Counted from the stretch's first letter, positions 40,701 to 49,401 are shown. The stretch is DNA of 64,000 nucleotides from an uncultured Carboxylicivirga sp. (GCF_963674565.1 NZ_OY771430.1:3286001-3350000); one strand, 5' to 3'. Notes: generated by a model not told the origin, from the sequence alone. Numbers and translations are program-made.

Positions 40701-43124
40701 CTAGTATATCGAAGGGAAACGCTGAGGATCAGCTTCTGCCATCATATCGTAGATTGCTTCGTAAACATCTTCAGCACTTGGATTACTAAAATAATCGCCA
40801 TCAGTACCATAAGCAGGCCTGTGATCTTTTGCAGTTACAGAACGAGGAGCGGCATCTAAATGATAAAAAGCTTTTTGTTCTTCAACTACTTTATTCATCA
40901 TGTAAGCTGTAGCTCCACCCGGCACATCCTCATCAAAGAAGACAACACGACTAGTCTTTTTAACCGAATCACCAATAACTCCATGTATATCGAAAGGTAG
41001 CAAGGTCTGAACATCAATTAACTCAACCGAAACACCAATTTCATTCAGTTGAAGAATAGCTTCCTGTGCAATTCGCACACATGAACCATAGGTAACCAAC
41101 GTAACATCTGTTCCTTCTGTTAATATTTCGGGAACACCCAATGGAATTTTAAATTCTCCGATATTATTCGGACGAGGTTCGCGCAGTCGATAACCATTTA
41201 ACGGTTCAATTACCAAAGCCGGATCATCTCCCTGCAACAAAGTATTGTAAAAACCGGCTGCACGAGTCATATCACGAGGAACACAAACATAGATGCCCCT
41301 AATTGAATTAATCACCATGCTCAGTGGCGAACCGCTGTGCCAGATTCCTTCCAGACGATGTCCGCGAGTACGCACAATTACGGGCGCTTTCTGTCCGTTT
41401 TTTGTTCGATATCGTGTTGTAGCCAAATCATCACTCATGGTTTGTAAGGCATACAAAAGATAATCGAAATATTGAATTTCTGCGATTGGACGAAGACCGC
41501 GCAATGCCATCCCTATTCCTTTACCCAGTATGGTTGTTTCACGAATACCTGTGTCTCTCACCCGCAAATCACCATATTTAGCCTGCATTCCCTCCAGGGT
41601 TTGATTTACACCTCCTAAGAAACCAGTATCTTCACCAAAGGTGATTACCTCAGGATAATTAGCAAATATGTAATCAAAGTTATCCCTTAAAATTTCACGT
41701 CCCGGAACCTTAGAAACCTCTTCATCATACGAAGGGGCAACAGAAGGTACACTAAGTGCAGAATGTTCATCTTCGGAATACAGCCATGCACTATAGTTCT
41801 CCCAACCTTGTTTATTATAATTGTTCACCCAGGCTTTTAGATCATTCTTCATACCATTAGGCTTGTCGCATGAAGAACAAAAATATCGCAACACCTTGCG
41901 GGCTGCACTTAGAATATCTTTTCGGGTTAATGCAATTAATGACTGAAGTTCTTTGGAAATTGCATCAATTTCGGATTGTTTAAAATTACTGCAAACACAT
42001 TCTTTACGGGTAATGATATCAATCAACTCCTGTCTTTCAGCTTTTAAAGAGTCCTGGAATTCTTTGTAGGCTTCTTTTTGTGCAGTCCTAACTTCATTAT
42101 ATGCGTCTTCTTCAATCTGATCCAAATCTTCACCAGATGCCAGATTGCTCTCAATCATCCATTTACGCATCTGTTTAATTCCATCGAACTCTTTCTCCCA
42201 TTCTAGACGGTCAGCACTCTTATATCTTTCATGCGATCCGCTGGTTGAGTGACCAACAGGTTGAGTTAACTCCTCCACATGAAATAATACGGGAACATGA
42301 TCAGTACGACATTTTCGGATACCTTCTTCATACATCTGACAAAGGCCTGCATAATCCCATCCTTTTGCAGTATAGATGAGCATTCCCGTACTATCTTTAG
42401 GGCCTTTCTCAAAACCCTTCATCGCTTTACTGATGCTCTCTTTAGTGGTTTGAAATTTCTTGGGTACCGATATGCCATATCCATCATCCCAAACCGAAAC
42501 TGCCATTGGAATCTGCAAAACTGCTGCGGCATTTAAGGTTTCAAAAAAATGTCCTTCTGAGGTGCTTGCATCTCCAATGGTACCAAAGGCAACTTCATTC
42601 CCATTAATACTGAAACCTGTATGATTTTTCAATTCAGGATTATTACGATACAGCTTAGAAGCCATTGCCAAACCTACCAAACGCGGCATTTGACCAGCAG
42701 TCGGTGAGATATCAGATGCTGTACACTTCAGTTTGGTTAAATCCTTCCAATTACCTTTGTCATCAATGATTCGGGTTCCGAAATGATTATTAAACGAACG
42801 TCCTCCATTATCAGGATTTAACTCTGTTCGGGTTTCACCATAAAGAAGTGCAAAAAACTGCTTGGGAGTAGTCATACCGGCAGCCAATATAAAAGTCTGA
42901 TCACGGTAATACCCAGACCTCCAATCACCTTCTTTAAATTGTTTAGCCATTGCAATCTGAGGAATCTCTTTTCCATCACCGAAAATTCCGAACTTGGCTT
43001 TACCACCCAATACTTCTTTACGGGCCAATAAGCTCATATTACGGCTTACACAGGCTATTTTATAATCTTTTAATACTTCGTTTTTAAAATCTTCAAAGCT
43101 TAATTCAGCTGCTTTTTCAGACAT
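40701..43124 (-). CDS. 2-oxoacid dehydrogenase E1, fused alpha and beta subunits
   Basis: Thiamine-diphosphate-dependent decarboxylase of the branched-chain 2-oxoacid (or pyruvate) dehydrogenase complex. The ATG at 43124 (MSEKAAELSFEDF) gives 807 residues; an upstream in-frame start at 43169 would add a segment unlike the family. Residues about 1-400 are the alpha part with the ThDP motif 'GDASTSEGHFFETLNAAAVLQIPMAVSVWDDGYGIS'. Residues about 455-807 are the beta part ('VITFGEDTGFLGGVNQTLEGMQAKYGDLRVRDTGIRETTILGKGIGMAL', 'IVRTRGHRLEGIWHSGSPLSMVINSIRGIYVCVPRDMTRAAGFY'). The fused form is common in Bacteroidota. E2 and E3 genes are not in the window, and the preferred oxoacid cannot be read from sequence. 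Confidence 0.9.
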   Translation of the reverse strand: MSEKAAELSFEDFKNEVLKDYKIACVSRNMSLLARKEVLGGKAKFGIFGDGKEIPQIAMAKQFKEGDWRSGYYRDQTFILAAGMTTPKQFFALLYGETRTELNPDNGGRSFNNHFGTRIIDDKGNWKDLTKLKCTASDISPTAGQMPRLVGLAMASKLYRNNPELKNHTGFSINGNEVAFGTIGDASTSEGHFFETLNAAAVLQIPMAVSVWDDGYGISVPKKFQTTKESISKAMKGFEKGPKDSTGMLIYTAKGWDYAGLCQMYEEGIRKCRTDHVPVLFHVEELTQPVGHSTSGSHERYKSADRLEWEKEFDGIKQMRKWMIESNLASGEDLDQIEEDAYNEVRTAQKEAYKEFQDSLKAERQELIDIITRKECVCSNFKQSEIDAISKELQSLIALTRKDILSAARKVLRYFCSSCDKPNGMKNDLKAWVNNYNKQGWENYSAWLYSEDEHSALSVPSVAPSYDEEVSKVPGREILRDNFDYIFANYPEVITFGEDTGFLGGVNQTLEGMQAKYGDLRVRDTGIRETTILGKGIGMALRGLRPIAEIQYFDYLLYALQTMSDDLATTRYRTKNGQKAPVIVRTRGHRLEGIWHSGSPLSMVINSIRGIYVCVPRDMTRAAGFYNTLLQGDDPALVIEPLNGYRLREPRPNNIGEFKIPLGVPEILTEGTDVTLVTYGSCVRIAQEAILQLNEIGVSVELIDVQTLLPFDIHGVIGDSVKKTSRVVFFDEDVPGGATAYMMNKVVEEQKAFYHLDAAPRSVTAKDHRPAYGTDGDYFSNPSAEDVYEAIYDMMAEADPQRFPSIY

Positions 43125-43259
43125 ACTTTTATATTTCAAATTGTTACTGCGTTGTACACTATGAACCACCGTGTTTTCTAATCAGTCAATTATTTTCAGC
43201 ACTATTCAAACATACGAGATCGTAAGTTTGTTTTGATATTGATATAAATTGTTTTTTCG

Positions 43260-43267
43260 TATTTTTG
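43260..43267 (+). promoter_or_regulatory. -7 promoter box of the small membrane protein gene
   Basis: TATTTTTG matches TAnnTTTG, 22 bases before the ATG at 43290. TTTG at 43232-43235 is a possible -33 element, 24 bases away and so slightly far. Confidence 0.5.
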
Positions 43268-43289
43268 CAATTTACAAACTTATAGAGAT

Positions 43290-43532
43290 ATGTGGCAGGT
43301 TTTATTATTATCGATTGCTTTAATAGGTATTGTTTTTATTCTTTTTGCGACTAGAATTCTTTTACAAAAGAATGGAAAATTTCCGAACATGCATATTGGA
43401 GGCAACAAAGCTTTGAATGAAAAAGGTATTTACTGTGCTACTACCCAGGATAAATTAGCACGTAAAGAAGCCTTCAACATTAAGCCATTGCAGTTTGAAG
43501 GCGAGTATGAAAGCAACACTACCAGCTGTTAA
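43290..43532 (+). CDS. Small single-pass membrane protein with conserved HIGGNKAL motif
   Basis: A protein of 80 residues. Residues 3-22 are one membrane helix (QVLLLSIALIGIVFILFATR). The rest is a cytoplasmic-type tail with 'KNGKFPNMHIGGNKALNEKGIYCATTQDKLARKEA' and only two cysteines (about 49 and 80). I recall similar ~70-80 residue 'membrane or secreted' proteins in many Bacteroidota. The layout (short N-terminal helix, Gly-Gly region, Cys, basic ARKE) is reminiscent of NqrM, which inserts iron into Na+-NQR but has four cysteines. The apbE-nqr genes start about 300 bases away on the other strand. The NqrM link is a hypothesis only. Confidence 0.65.
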   Translation: MWQVLLLSIALIGIVFILFATRILLQKNGKFPNMHIGGNKALNEKGIYCATTQDKLARKEAFNIKPLQFEGEYESNTTSC

Positions 43533-43605
43533 TTAAATTTCAAAATCCATTTTTCTTACTAATTAAAAATCAATAAATAAGAAAGTATTTTACTTATTTA
43601 AGATA

Positions 43606-43636
43606 TTGACATCTTATATTATTTATTGTATGTTTG
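43606..43636 (+). promoter_or_regulatory. Promoter of the structured RNA
   Basis: TTG (43606-43608) and TATGTTTG (43629-43636) fit the Bacteroidota -33/-7 pattern with 20 bases between. Transcription would begin near 43643, with no protein gene downstream on this strand before the RNA terminator. Confidence 0.5.
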
Positions 43637-43642
43637 AATAAA

Positions 43643-43792
43643 TTGTGAAGGTTAATCTTAAGAAAACCTTTCAAAAGGACTAATAAAATTAATTACAAAA
43701 TAGTGTTAGACTAAAGAGCTTGAAACTGCCGGGCCAACAAAAAGGCGGGTGTCGGCCAGGCAGCTCAAGGTTGCGTTTTGCAACATTTTTTT
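43643..43792 (+). ncRNA. Candidate structured small RNA of about 150 bases
   Basis: In a 300-base gap with no protein gene, a GC-rich island at 43719-43784 folds into one long hairpin. CTTGA-aa-CTGCC-g-GGCC pairs with GGCC-a-GGCAG-c-TCAAG (14 pairs) around the 18-base loop AACAAAAAGGCGGGTGTC. It is followed directly by a terminator stem GTTGC/GCAAC (43770-43784) and seven T (43786-43792). A weaker AAGGTT/AACCTT hairpin is near 43649-43668. A promoter lies just upstream. It does not resemble SRP RNA, tmRNA, 6S or a riboswitch that I recognise. The next plus-strand gene is over 7 kb away, so it appears to be a free-standing RNA. Confidence 0.6.
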
Positions 43793-43802
43793 GGGTTATC
43801 AC

Positions 43803-43826
43803 AAAAGGGGGCTACTGCTCCCTTTT
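43803..43826. terminator. Bidirectional terminator between the small RNA and apbE
   Basis: AAAAGGGGGC (43803-43812) pairs with GCTCCCTTTT (43817-43826), ten pairs with one G-U, around a TACT loop. It lies 6 bases after the apbE stop codon. Confidence 0.8.
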
Positions 43827-43832
43827 ATTTCC

Positions 43833-44831
43833 CTACTCAACACTTTCAATAACTTTTTTAAATCCTTCAGTTAAAGTTATCTCATATTCATTTCCATCAG
43901 TTCCAGCTGAAATAAAATAAGCTTCCAGATCCGGATTTTTTTCCACTATTTTCATTCCTTTTTCAACACCTAAAACCATAAAAGCTGTAGCATAGGCATC
44001 AGCAGTCATACAATCAGGAGCCAGAACTGAAACTCCTAACAATTGATGAACGACAGGATATCCTGTATAAGGACTTATTGTATGCGCGTATTTTTTACCG
44101 TCTTTAAGGTAGAAATTTCGATAGTTACCTGATGTTGCAAGGGCAACATTAGAAATTGAAATAATCTCCTGTAATTGGCGCTCTAACACTTCAGGATCAT
44201 CAATCGGCTTATCAATACCAACCTTCCAGTTCAATCCTTTAGGGTTTAATCCTTTTACACGCATTTCACCACCTATTTCCACCATATAATTAACAATCCC
44301 TTTCGACTCTAAATAATCAGCCACTACGTCAACAGCATATCCTTTAGCAATAGCACTGGCATCCAACATTATTCCCGGACGTTGTTTCACTATGATGCCT
44401 TCTTTCAATTCGACCATATCCATTCCTACATCTTCCATTAATGAATCGATTAATGCAGTTGTCACACTATCCTTGTTCGAGAATCCAAAGCCCCAGGCAT
44501 TGACTAAAGGAGCTACGGTCATATCAAAAGCTCCTTCAGTGGCCGCTGTAATTTCCTTGGCTTTATTAAAAACTGTTCTGAAATACTCATCCGTTTCCAT
44601 TGATTGGTTACGGTTAATTTTACTGATAACAGAGTTTTCCTGATATGTAGATAATGACATATTAAAATCGCTCATCACTTTTTTCACCTCTTCATCCAGA
44701 TCATTTTCGGCTTCGTAAGTAAAATGATAGATTGTCCCAAACACCAATCCTTCATTTTTAAAGAAAGTTGTTTTTTTTCCACATGAGACCAGTAAAAGTC
44801 CCAATATCAATATTGCAGTATAGCGCATCAT
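43833..44831 (-). CDS. apbE: FAD:protein FMN transferase ApbE, lipoprotein
   Basis: ApbE transfers FMN from FAD to threonine residues of target proteins; its NQR targets are NqrB and NqrC, both encoded next door. It has 332 residues. The signal peptide ends in the lipobox LLVSC (Cys17), so it is anchored facing the periplasm. Family motifs: 'GTIYHFTYEAE', 'ITAATEGAFDMTVAPLVNAWGFG', 'MLDASAIAKGYAVDVVADYLESKGIVNYMVEIGGEMRVKG', 'ALATSGNYRNFY' and 'YAHTISPYTGYPV'. It lies downstream of nqrF, beyond a terminator, and has its own promoter at 44851-44881, so it may be expressed separately from the operon. Confidence 0.95.
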   Translation of the reverse strand: MMRYTAILILGLLLVSCGKKTTFFKNEGLVFGTIYHFTYEAENDLDEEVKKVMSDFNMSLSTYQENSVISKINRNQSMETDEYFRTVFNKAKEITAATEGAFDMTVAPLVNAWGFGFSNKDSVTTALIDSLMEDVGMDMVELKEGIIVKQRPGIMLDASAIAKGYAVDVVADYLESKGIVNYMVEIGGEMRVKGLNPKGLNWKVGIDKPIDDPEVLERQLQEIISISNVALATSGNYRNFYLKDGKKYAHTISPYTGYPVVHQLLGVSVLAPDCMTADAYATAFMVLGVEKGMKIVEKNPDLEAYFISAGTDGNEYEITLTEGFKKVIESVE

Positions 44832-44850
44832 ATATTGTTTTTTAATGTGG

Positions 44851-44881
44851 CAAAGTTAGCTTTTCCTGCACTTGTGAACAA
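44851..44881 (-). promoter_or_regulatory. Promoter of apbE
   Basis: On the minus strand TTG (44881-44879) and TAACTTTG (44858-44851) are 20 bases apart, fitting the Bacteroidota -33/-7 pattern and placing the start about 13 bases before the ATG. Confidence 0.6.
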
Positions 44882-44910
44882 TTGATTAAAATCCTTTTTT
44901 AAAAACAAAA

Positions 44911-44933
44911 AAAAGCCCCTAAAAGGGGCTTTT
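44911..44933 (-). terminator. Terminator of the nqr operon
   Basis: AAAAGCCCCT (44911-44920) pairs with AGGGGCTTTT (44924-44933) around a 3-base loop, and the minus strand continues with a T run. It separates nqrF from apbE. Confidence 0.88.
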
Positions 44934-44951
44934 CTATATGTAAGGCTATAA

Positions 44952-46217
44952 TTACGATCCAAAGTCGTCGAATGCAACCATTTCGTCAGGCACACCCAAA
45001 TCGTACAGCATTTTTGTTACTGCATCGTTCATCATTGGAGGTCCGCATAAATAGTATTCTACATCTTCTGGTTCATCGTGCTTAATCAAATATTCATCAT
45101 GTATTACCTGGTGGATAAATCCAACTGGTCCGGTCCAGTTATCATCAGGATGAGGCTCTGATAAAGCAATAGTAAACTTAAAGTTAGGGAATTTCTCTTC
45201 AATAGCACGGAAGTGATCTTCATAGAAAATCTCTTTCTTAGATCGAGCACCATACCAGAAAGTAACTTTACGTCCTGTTTTTACTGTATGGAATAAATGG
45301 AAGATATGAGAACGCATTGGAGCCATACCAGCACCACCACCAATAAACATCATTTCGTTATCAGTCTCTTTAATGAAGAATTCACCATAAGGTCCTGAAA
45401 CCGTAACTTTATCACCTGGTTTACGAGAGAAGATAAATGAAGAACAGATACCTGGATTTACTTTCATGAATCCACCAGCTACACGATCAAATGGAGGTGT
45501 AGCAATACGGATGTTCAACATCACAATATTACCCTCTGCAGGATGGTTAGCCATTGAGTAAGCACGGAAAGTTTCCTCCGGATTCTTCATCTTAAGATCA
45601 AACATTCCGAATTTCTCCCACTCTTCGCGGTACTCATCACCTACAATAATATCTTTAAAATCAACATCAATCTTAGGTACATCAATCTGGATATAACCAC
45701 CTGATTTGAAATCAAGAATTTCGCCTTCAGGAAGTCTAACCACAAATTCTTTAATGAAGGTTGCCTGGTTATCGTTAGAAACAACTGTACACTCCCATTT
45801 TTTAATACCAAGAATTTCGTGAGGAATTTCCATTTTTAAATCTTCCTTCACTTTCACCTGACAAGCTAGACGCCAGTCATTTGCCTGCTCTTTACGGGTA
45901 AAATAACCTGTTTCAGTTGGTAGAATTGAACCAGCCCCATCGTGCACCTGGCAACGACACATAGCACAAGTTCCACCTCCACCACAAGCTGATGGTAAGA
46001 AGATTTTATTGCTACCCAAGGCAGACAATAGGGTTTGCCCCGGATCTACCACTAACTCTCTTTCGCCATCGTTAATGTTAATTGTAACCTCTCCTGATGG
46101 CATCAGTTTTTTCTTTGCAAAAAGCAAAATCGAAACCAATGCCAGAACTACAATAAGAAACACTACAACGCTGACACTAATTATCATTGTTTGACTTGCT
46201 AATAATATCATTTTCAA
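44952..46217 (-). CDS. nqrF: Na+-translocating NADH:quinone reductase subunit F
   Basis: NqrF is the NADH-oxidising entry point of Na+-NQR. It has 421 residues: one N-terminal membrane helix (about 10-34), a 2Fe-2S ferredoxin domain with Cys78, Cys84, Cys87 and Cys119 ('SACGGGGTCAMCRCQV...RLACQV'), an FAD domain with 'RAYSMANHP', and an NADH domain with 'MMFIGGGAGMAPMRSHIFHL' and 'YYLCGPPMMNDAV'. It ends in 'VAFDDFGS', as is usual. It is the last gene of nqrABCDEF, 13 bases after nqrE, and a terminator follows. Confidence 0.98.
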   Translation of the reverse strand: MKMILLASQTMIISVSVVVFLIVVLALVSILLFAKKKLMPSGEVTININDGERELVVDPGQTLLSALGSNKIFLPSACGGGGTCAMCRCQVHDGAGSILPTETGYFTRKEQANDWRLACQVKVKEDLKMEIPHEILGIKKWECTVVSNDNQATFIKEFVVRLPEGEILDFKSGGYIQIDVPKIDVDFKDIIVGDEYREEWEKFGMFDLKMKNPEETFRAYSMANHPAEGNIVMLNIRIATPPFDRVAGGFMKVNPGICSSFIFSRKPGDKVTVSGPYGEFFIKETDNEMMFIGGGAGMAPMRSHIFHLFHTVKTGRKVTFWYGARSKKEIFYEDHFRAIEEKFPNFKFTIALSEPHPDDNWTGPVGFIHQVIHDEYLIKHDEPEDVEYYLCGPPMMNDAVTKMLYDLGVPDEMVAFDDFGS

Positions 46218-46230
46218 AATCGTTTTCTTA

Positions 46231-46845
46231 TTATAACTGAATTCCCATAAAACTCATGAAGGCAATACCCATCAATCCGGTTACAATAAATGTAATACCC
46301 AAACCTTTTAATGGAGCTGGCACATCTGAATATTTGATTTTTTCACGGATAGCTGCGATACCTACAATAGCAAGCAACCAGCCAATACCCGAACCAAATC
46401 CAAACACAGTAGCTTCGCCAAGCGTTTCATAACCTCTTTCCTGCATAAAAAGTGATCCTCCAAGGATAGCACAGTTTACCGCAATCAAAGGCAAGAAAAT
46501 ACCTAATTGTGAATACAAAGCAGGAGCAAATTTCTCAACTATCATCTCTACCAGCTGCACCATAGATGCAATTACCGCGATAAACATGATGAAGCTAAGG
46601 AAACTCAGATCAACACTTGCAAAGTTTGGTCCTAACCAGGCCAAAGCACCTTCGCTTAATACATATTTGTTTAGCAAATAGTCAACCGGAACAGTTATAG
46701 ACAAAACGAAAACAACTGCTATACCAAGTCCAAATGATGTTTTAACCGTTTTTGATACTGCCAGGTATGAACACATACCTAAGAAGTAAGCAAAAACCAT
46801 GTTGTCAATAAAGATGGACTTAATGAATATATTAAATAATTCCAT
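46231..46845 (-). CDS. nqrE: Na+-translocating NADH:quinone reductase subunit E
   Basis: An integral membrane subunit of 204 residues with about six helices, homologous to NqrD and to RnfA. 'FLGMCSYLAVSKTVKTSFGLG' near the N-terminus and 'VNCAILGGSLFMQERGYETLGEATVFGFGSGIGWLLAIVGIAAIREK' in the second half carry the two conserved half-site cysteines (Cys25 and Cys120) that share an iron centre with NqrD. It is 17 bases downstream of nqrD and 13 bases upstream of nqrF. Confidence 0.97.
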   Translation of the reverse strand: MELFNIFIKSIFIDNMVFAYFLGMCSYLAVSKTVKTSFGLGIAVVFVLSITVPVDYLLNKYVLSEGALAWLGPNFASVDLSFLSFIMFIAVIASMVQLVEMIVEKFAPALYSQLGIFLPLIAVNCAILGGSLFMQERGYETLGEATVFGFGSGIGWLLAIVGIAAIREKIKYSDVPAPLKGLGITFIVTGLMGIAFMSFMGIQL

Positions 46846-46862
46846 TTCTCTTTGTTTAAGGT

Positions 46863-47522
46863 TTATGATTCAAGAAGCTCTTTATTGCGTGAACGCTGTA
46901 CCCAAATAATGATACCTACCACAACCAATGCCATTGGAGGTAGAATCATAAATCCATTGTTTACATATCCCAAATCATACATAAACTGAGGAATTATCTG
47001 AAGGGTTCCTAAACCTGGCAATGTTAATGTACCTGATCCGAATAATTCACGGAAAAATGCAACAATAATTAAAATCAGTCCATAACCCGCACCGTTTCCG
47101 ATACCATCTAAAACAGAAGGCCATGGTTTATTACCTAATGCAAAGGCTTCCAAACGTCCCATGATAATACAGTTGGTAATAATCAAACCAACAAATACAC
47201 TCAACTGCTTACTTACTTCATAAGCAAAAGCCTGTAATACCTGATCAACGATAATTACCAGGGCTGCTACAATAACCAACTGCACAATAATACGGATACG
47301 TGCAGGTATAGTGTTACGCAACAAGGATATTACCAAGTTGGCAAATACTGTTACAAAAGTCACAGAGATAGCCATTACAATAGCTGGCTCTAACTTAGCT
47401 GTTACCGCTAAGGCTGAACAAATACCTAATACCTGAATGGTAATAGGGTTTTGCGTACCAAGAGGGGTGGTAATCAGCTTTAAATTTTTTGCTGAGAACA
47501 AAGGTTCTTTTTCGCTACTCAT
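46863..47522 (-). CDS. nqrD: Na+-translocating NADH:quinone reductase subunit D
   Basis: An integral membrane subunit of 219 residues with about six helices. 'NPITIQVLGICSALAVTAKLEPAIVMAISVTFVTVFANL' holds the first conserved cysteine and 'FVGLIITNCIIMGRLEAFALGNKPWPSVLDGIGNGAGYG' the second, together forming the NqrD side of the intramembrane iron centre. The last helix and its basic end ('VVGIIIWVQRSRNKELLES') are typical. It lies 13 bases downstream of nqrC. Confidence 0.97.
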   Translation of the reverse strand: MSSEKEPLFSAKNLKLITTPLGTQNPITIQVLGICSALAVTAKLEPAIVMAISVTFVTVFANLVISLLRNTIPARIRIIVQLVIVAALVIIVDQVLQAFAYEVSKQLSVFVGLIITNCIIMGRLEAFALGNKPWPSVLDGIGNGAGYGLILIIVAFFRELFGSGTLTLPGLGTLQIIPQFMYDLGYVNNGFMILPPMALVVVGIIIWVQRSRNKELLES

Positions 47523-47535
47523 TGTTAAAACTTTT

Positions 47536-48228
47536 TTAGTTCTTTAAAAATGATTCATACCCACTCAAACAATCCTGCAACATGGCCTGTACTCCTCTAC
47601 TAGTGATAGTACCTCCTGAGATACCGTCCACAGCATGAATATTACCTTCTGATTGTCCAGCTTTCGTAACTTCAATTGAAACCAGCTTATCGCCTTCAAA
47701 AATTGTTTTTCCAACAAATGGTTTCTGGAAAGCTTCTTTCTCAATTTCAGCACCTAATCCAGGTGTTTCACCTTTATGTCCGAATGTTGCACCAAAAACA
47801 GTGTTTTTGTCTTCGTTTAATGAAACATATCCCCAGATTGGTCCCCAAAGACCTTTACCTCGAACGGGTAGTATATATTTAGTGCTGCCATCTTCCAGTT
47901 TACATTCATAAACCGGATAGCCACGCTCAGCATCACTTTTCTTCAGTTCTTTTGCTAAATCAACATTAAAGGCAACTGCATCAAGGCGTTCTCCTTTATT
48001 GTTAATAACATATGCATTGTCTCCAATGAATTTCTCATACTTAGCCTCTGCATCTTTTGCAGTACTTTCAATATTTACCGACTTAAGGATATCGATCTTC
48101 TTAGCTACTTCAGCGTTTTTAGTCTGAATTGGCTTTAACGATTGTGACAAAAAGGCCAAAATGGCTGCCACTACAATAACCATCACGGATGCATAAAGAA
48201 AGGTATATGTATTTCCTTGTCTATCCAT
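47536..48228 (-). CDS. nqrC: Na+-translocating NADH:quinone reductase subunit C
   Basis: NqrC has 230 residues: one N-terminal membrane helix (about 10-30) and a periplasmic FMN domain. The flavinylation site is in 'ISGGTITSRGVQAML', with the acceptor threonine near residue 207 (SGGT in place of the more usual SGAT), the target of ApbE. 'GKGLWGPIWGYVSL' and 'GHKGETPGLGAEI' are family signatures. It lies 12 bases downstream of nqrB. Confidence 0.96.
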   Translation of the reverse strand: MDRQGNTYTFLYASVMVIVVAAILAFLSQSLKPIQTKNAEVAKKIDILKSVNIESTAKDAEAKYEKFIGDNAYVINNKGERLDAVAFNVDLAKELKKSDAERGYPVYECKLEDGSTKYILPVRGKGLWGPIWGYVSLNEDKNTVFGATFGHKGETPGLGAEIEKEAFQKPFVGKTIFEGDKLVSIEVTKAGQSEGNIHAVDGISGGTITSRGVQAMLQDCLSGYESFLKN

Positions 48229-48240
48229 TTCTAATTTGTT

Positions 48241-49401
48241 TTAAGCATTTACTTTGGCACGTTTCAAACGTCGTTTAATATTTCCCTGTACCACAAAATG
48301 GTCAATTAGTGGTGCAAAAGTATTCATCAACAGAATGGCCAACATTACACCTTCCGGATAAGCCGGGTTGAATACCCTGATCAGAATAGCGAATACACCA
48401 ATCAAGAATCCGTAAATCCATTTACCAGCTTCAGTACGTGAGGCAGAAACAGGATCGGTTGCCATAAATACAGCTCCGAAAGCAAAACCACCTAAACATA
48501 ACTGATGAATAGCATCTACCTGCATTAGCTCATTAGCTCCCCACATGTTGAATAACAATGCCATTAAGTAACCTCCTGCAAATACCGAAACCATAACTTT
48601 CCAGCTACCAATACCAGTGTAAATCAAAAGAAATGCACCAATTAAAATAGCTAAGGTTGAAGTTTCACCTATTGAACCAGGAATCATACCAATAAAGCTA
48701 TGCCATAAGTCAAATGCACCATTGGCAAATTTGTCAACATGACCGCTTGCTGCCTCTCCTAGTGGAGTAGCACCGGTTACACCATCAAGGTCACTTAATC
48801 CATGAATCCAGATTTTGTCTCCCGACATTTTTGAAGGATATGCAAAGAAAAGGAATGCACGTGCAATCAAGGCAGGGTTCCAGATATTCATACCTGTACC
48901 ACCGAATACCTCTTTACCGATAACCACAGAAAAAGCTGTTGCAACAGCAACCATCCATAATGGAATATCAACAGGTAATACCAATGGAATTAACATACCT
49001 GATACAAGGAATCCTTCCTGTACTTCGTGTCCGCGAATTTGGGCAAACATAAATTCAATACCCAAACCAACACCATATGATACTATTACAATTGGCAATA
49101 CTTTAAGAGCACCAATGCCAACCATTTGCCAAAAACCAGCAGCTTCTCCAATAGCTAAGTAATGCTGATAACCGGCATTCCAAATACCAAAAAGCAAGGC
49201 AGGCACTAAAGCCATCACCACCATTGCCATGGTACGCTTAGAATCAATCGAGTCGCGCACATGCACACCGTTTTTGTTTGTATGGTCTGGCACAAACAAT
49301 AAGGTTTCAAATGCATCGAAGGTCGAATGAAACTTCTCAAACTTCCCGCCTTTCTGAACGTGAGGTTTGATATTATCTAATAAATTTCTTAACGCTTTCA
49401 A
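48241..49401 (-). CDS. nqrB: Na+-translocating NADH:quinone reductase subunit B
   Basis: The main Na+-transporting membrane subunit, 386 residues with about ten helices. The covalent FMN site is in 'DGVTGATPLGEAASG' (threonine about 212), modified by ApbE. Family motifs 'EVFGGTGMNIWNPALIARAFLFFAYP' and 'GFAFGAVFMATDPVSASRTEAGKWIYGFLIG' are present; the latter lies near the riboflavin and quinone regions. It is second in the operon, 73 bases from nqrA, and that gap holds an inverted repeat. Confidence 0.97.
   Translation of the reverse strand: MKALRNLLDNIKPHVQKGGKFEKFHSTFDAFETLLFVPDHTNKNGVHVRDSIDSKRTMAMVVMALVPALLFGIWNAGYQHYLAIGEAAGFWQMVGIGALKVLPIVIVSYGVGLGIEFMFAQIRGHEVQEGFLVSGMLIPLVLPVDIPLWMVAVATAFSVVIGKEVFGGTGMNIWNPALIARAFLFFAYPSKMSGDKIWIHGLSDLDGVTGATPLGEAASGHVDKFANGAFDLWHSFIGMIPGSIGETSTLAILIGAFLLIYTGIGSWKVMVSVFAGGYLMALLFNMWGANELMQVDAIHQLCLGGFAFGAVFMATDPVSASRTEAGKWIYGFLIGVFAILIRVFNPAYPEGVMLAILLMNTFAPLIDHFVVQGNIKRRLKRAKVNA

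Noticed and set aside
43700..43800. FMN, SAM, cobalamin or molybdenum-cofactor riboswitch, or SRP RNA
   Set aside because: None of the conserved cores I remember for these classes is present, and no plus-strand gene follows the RNA.
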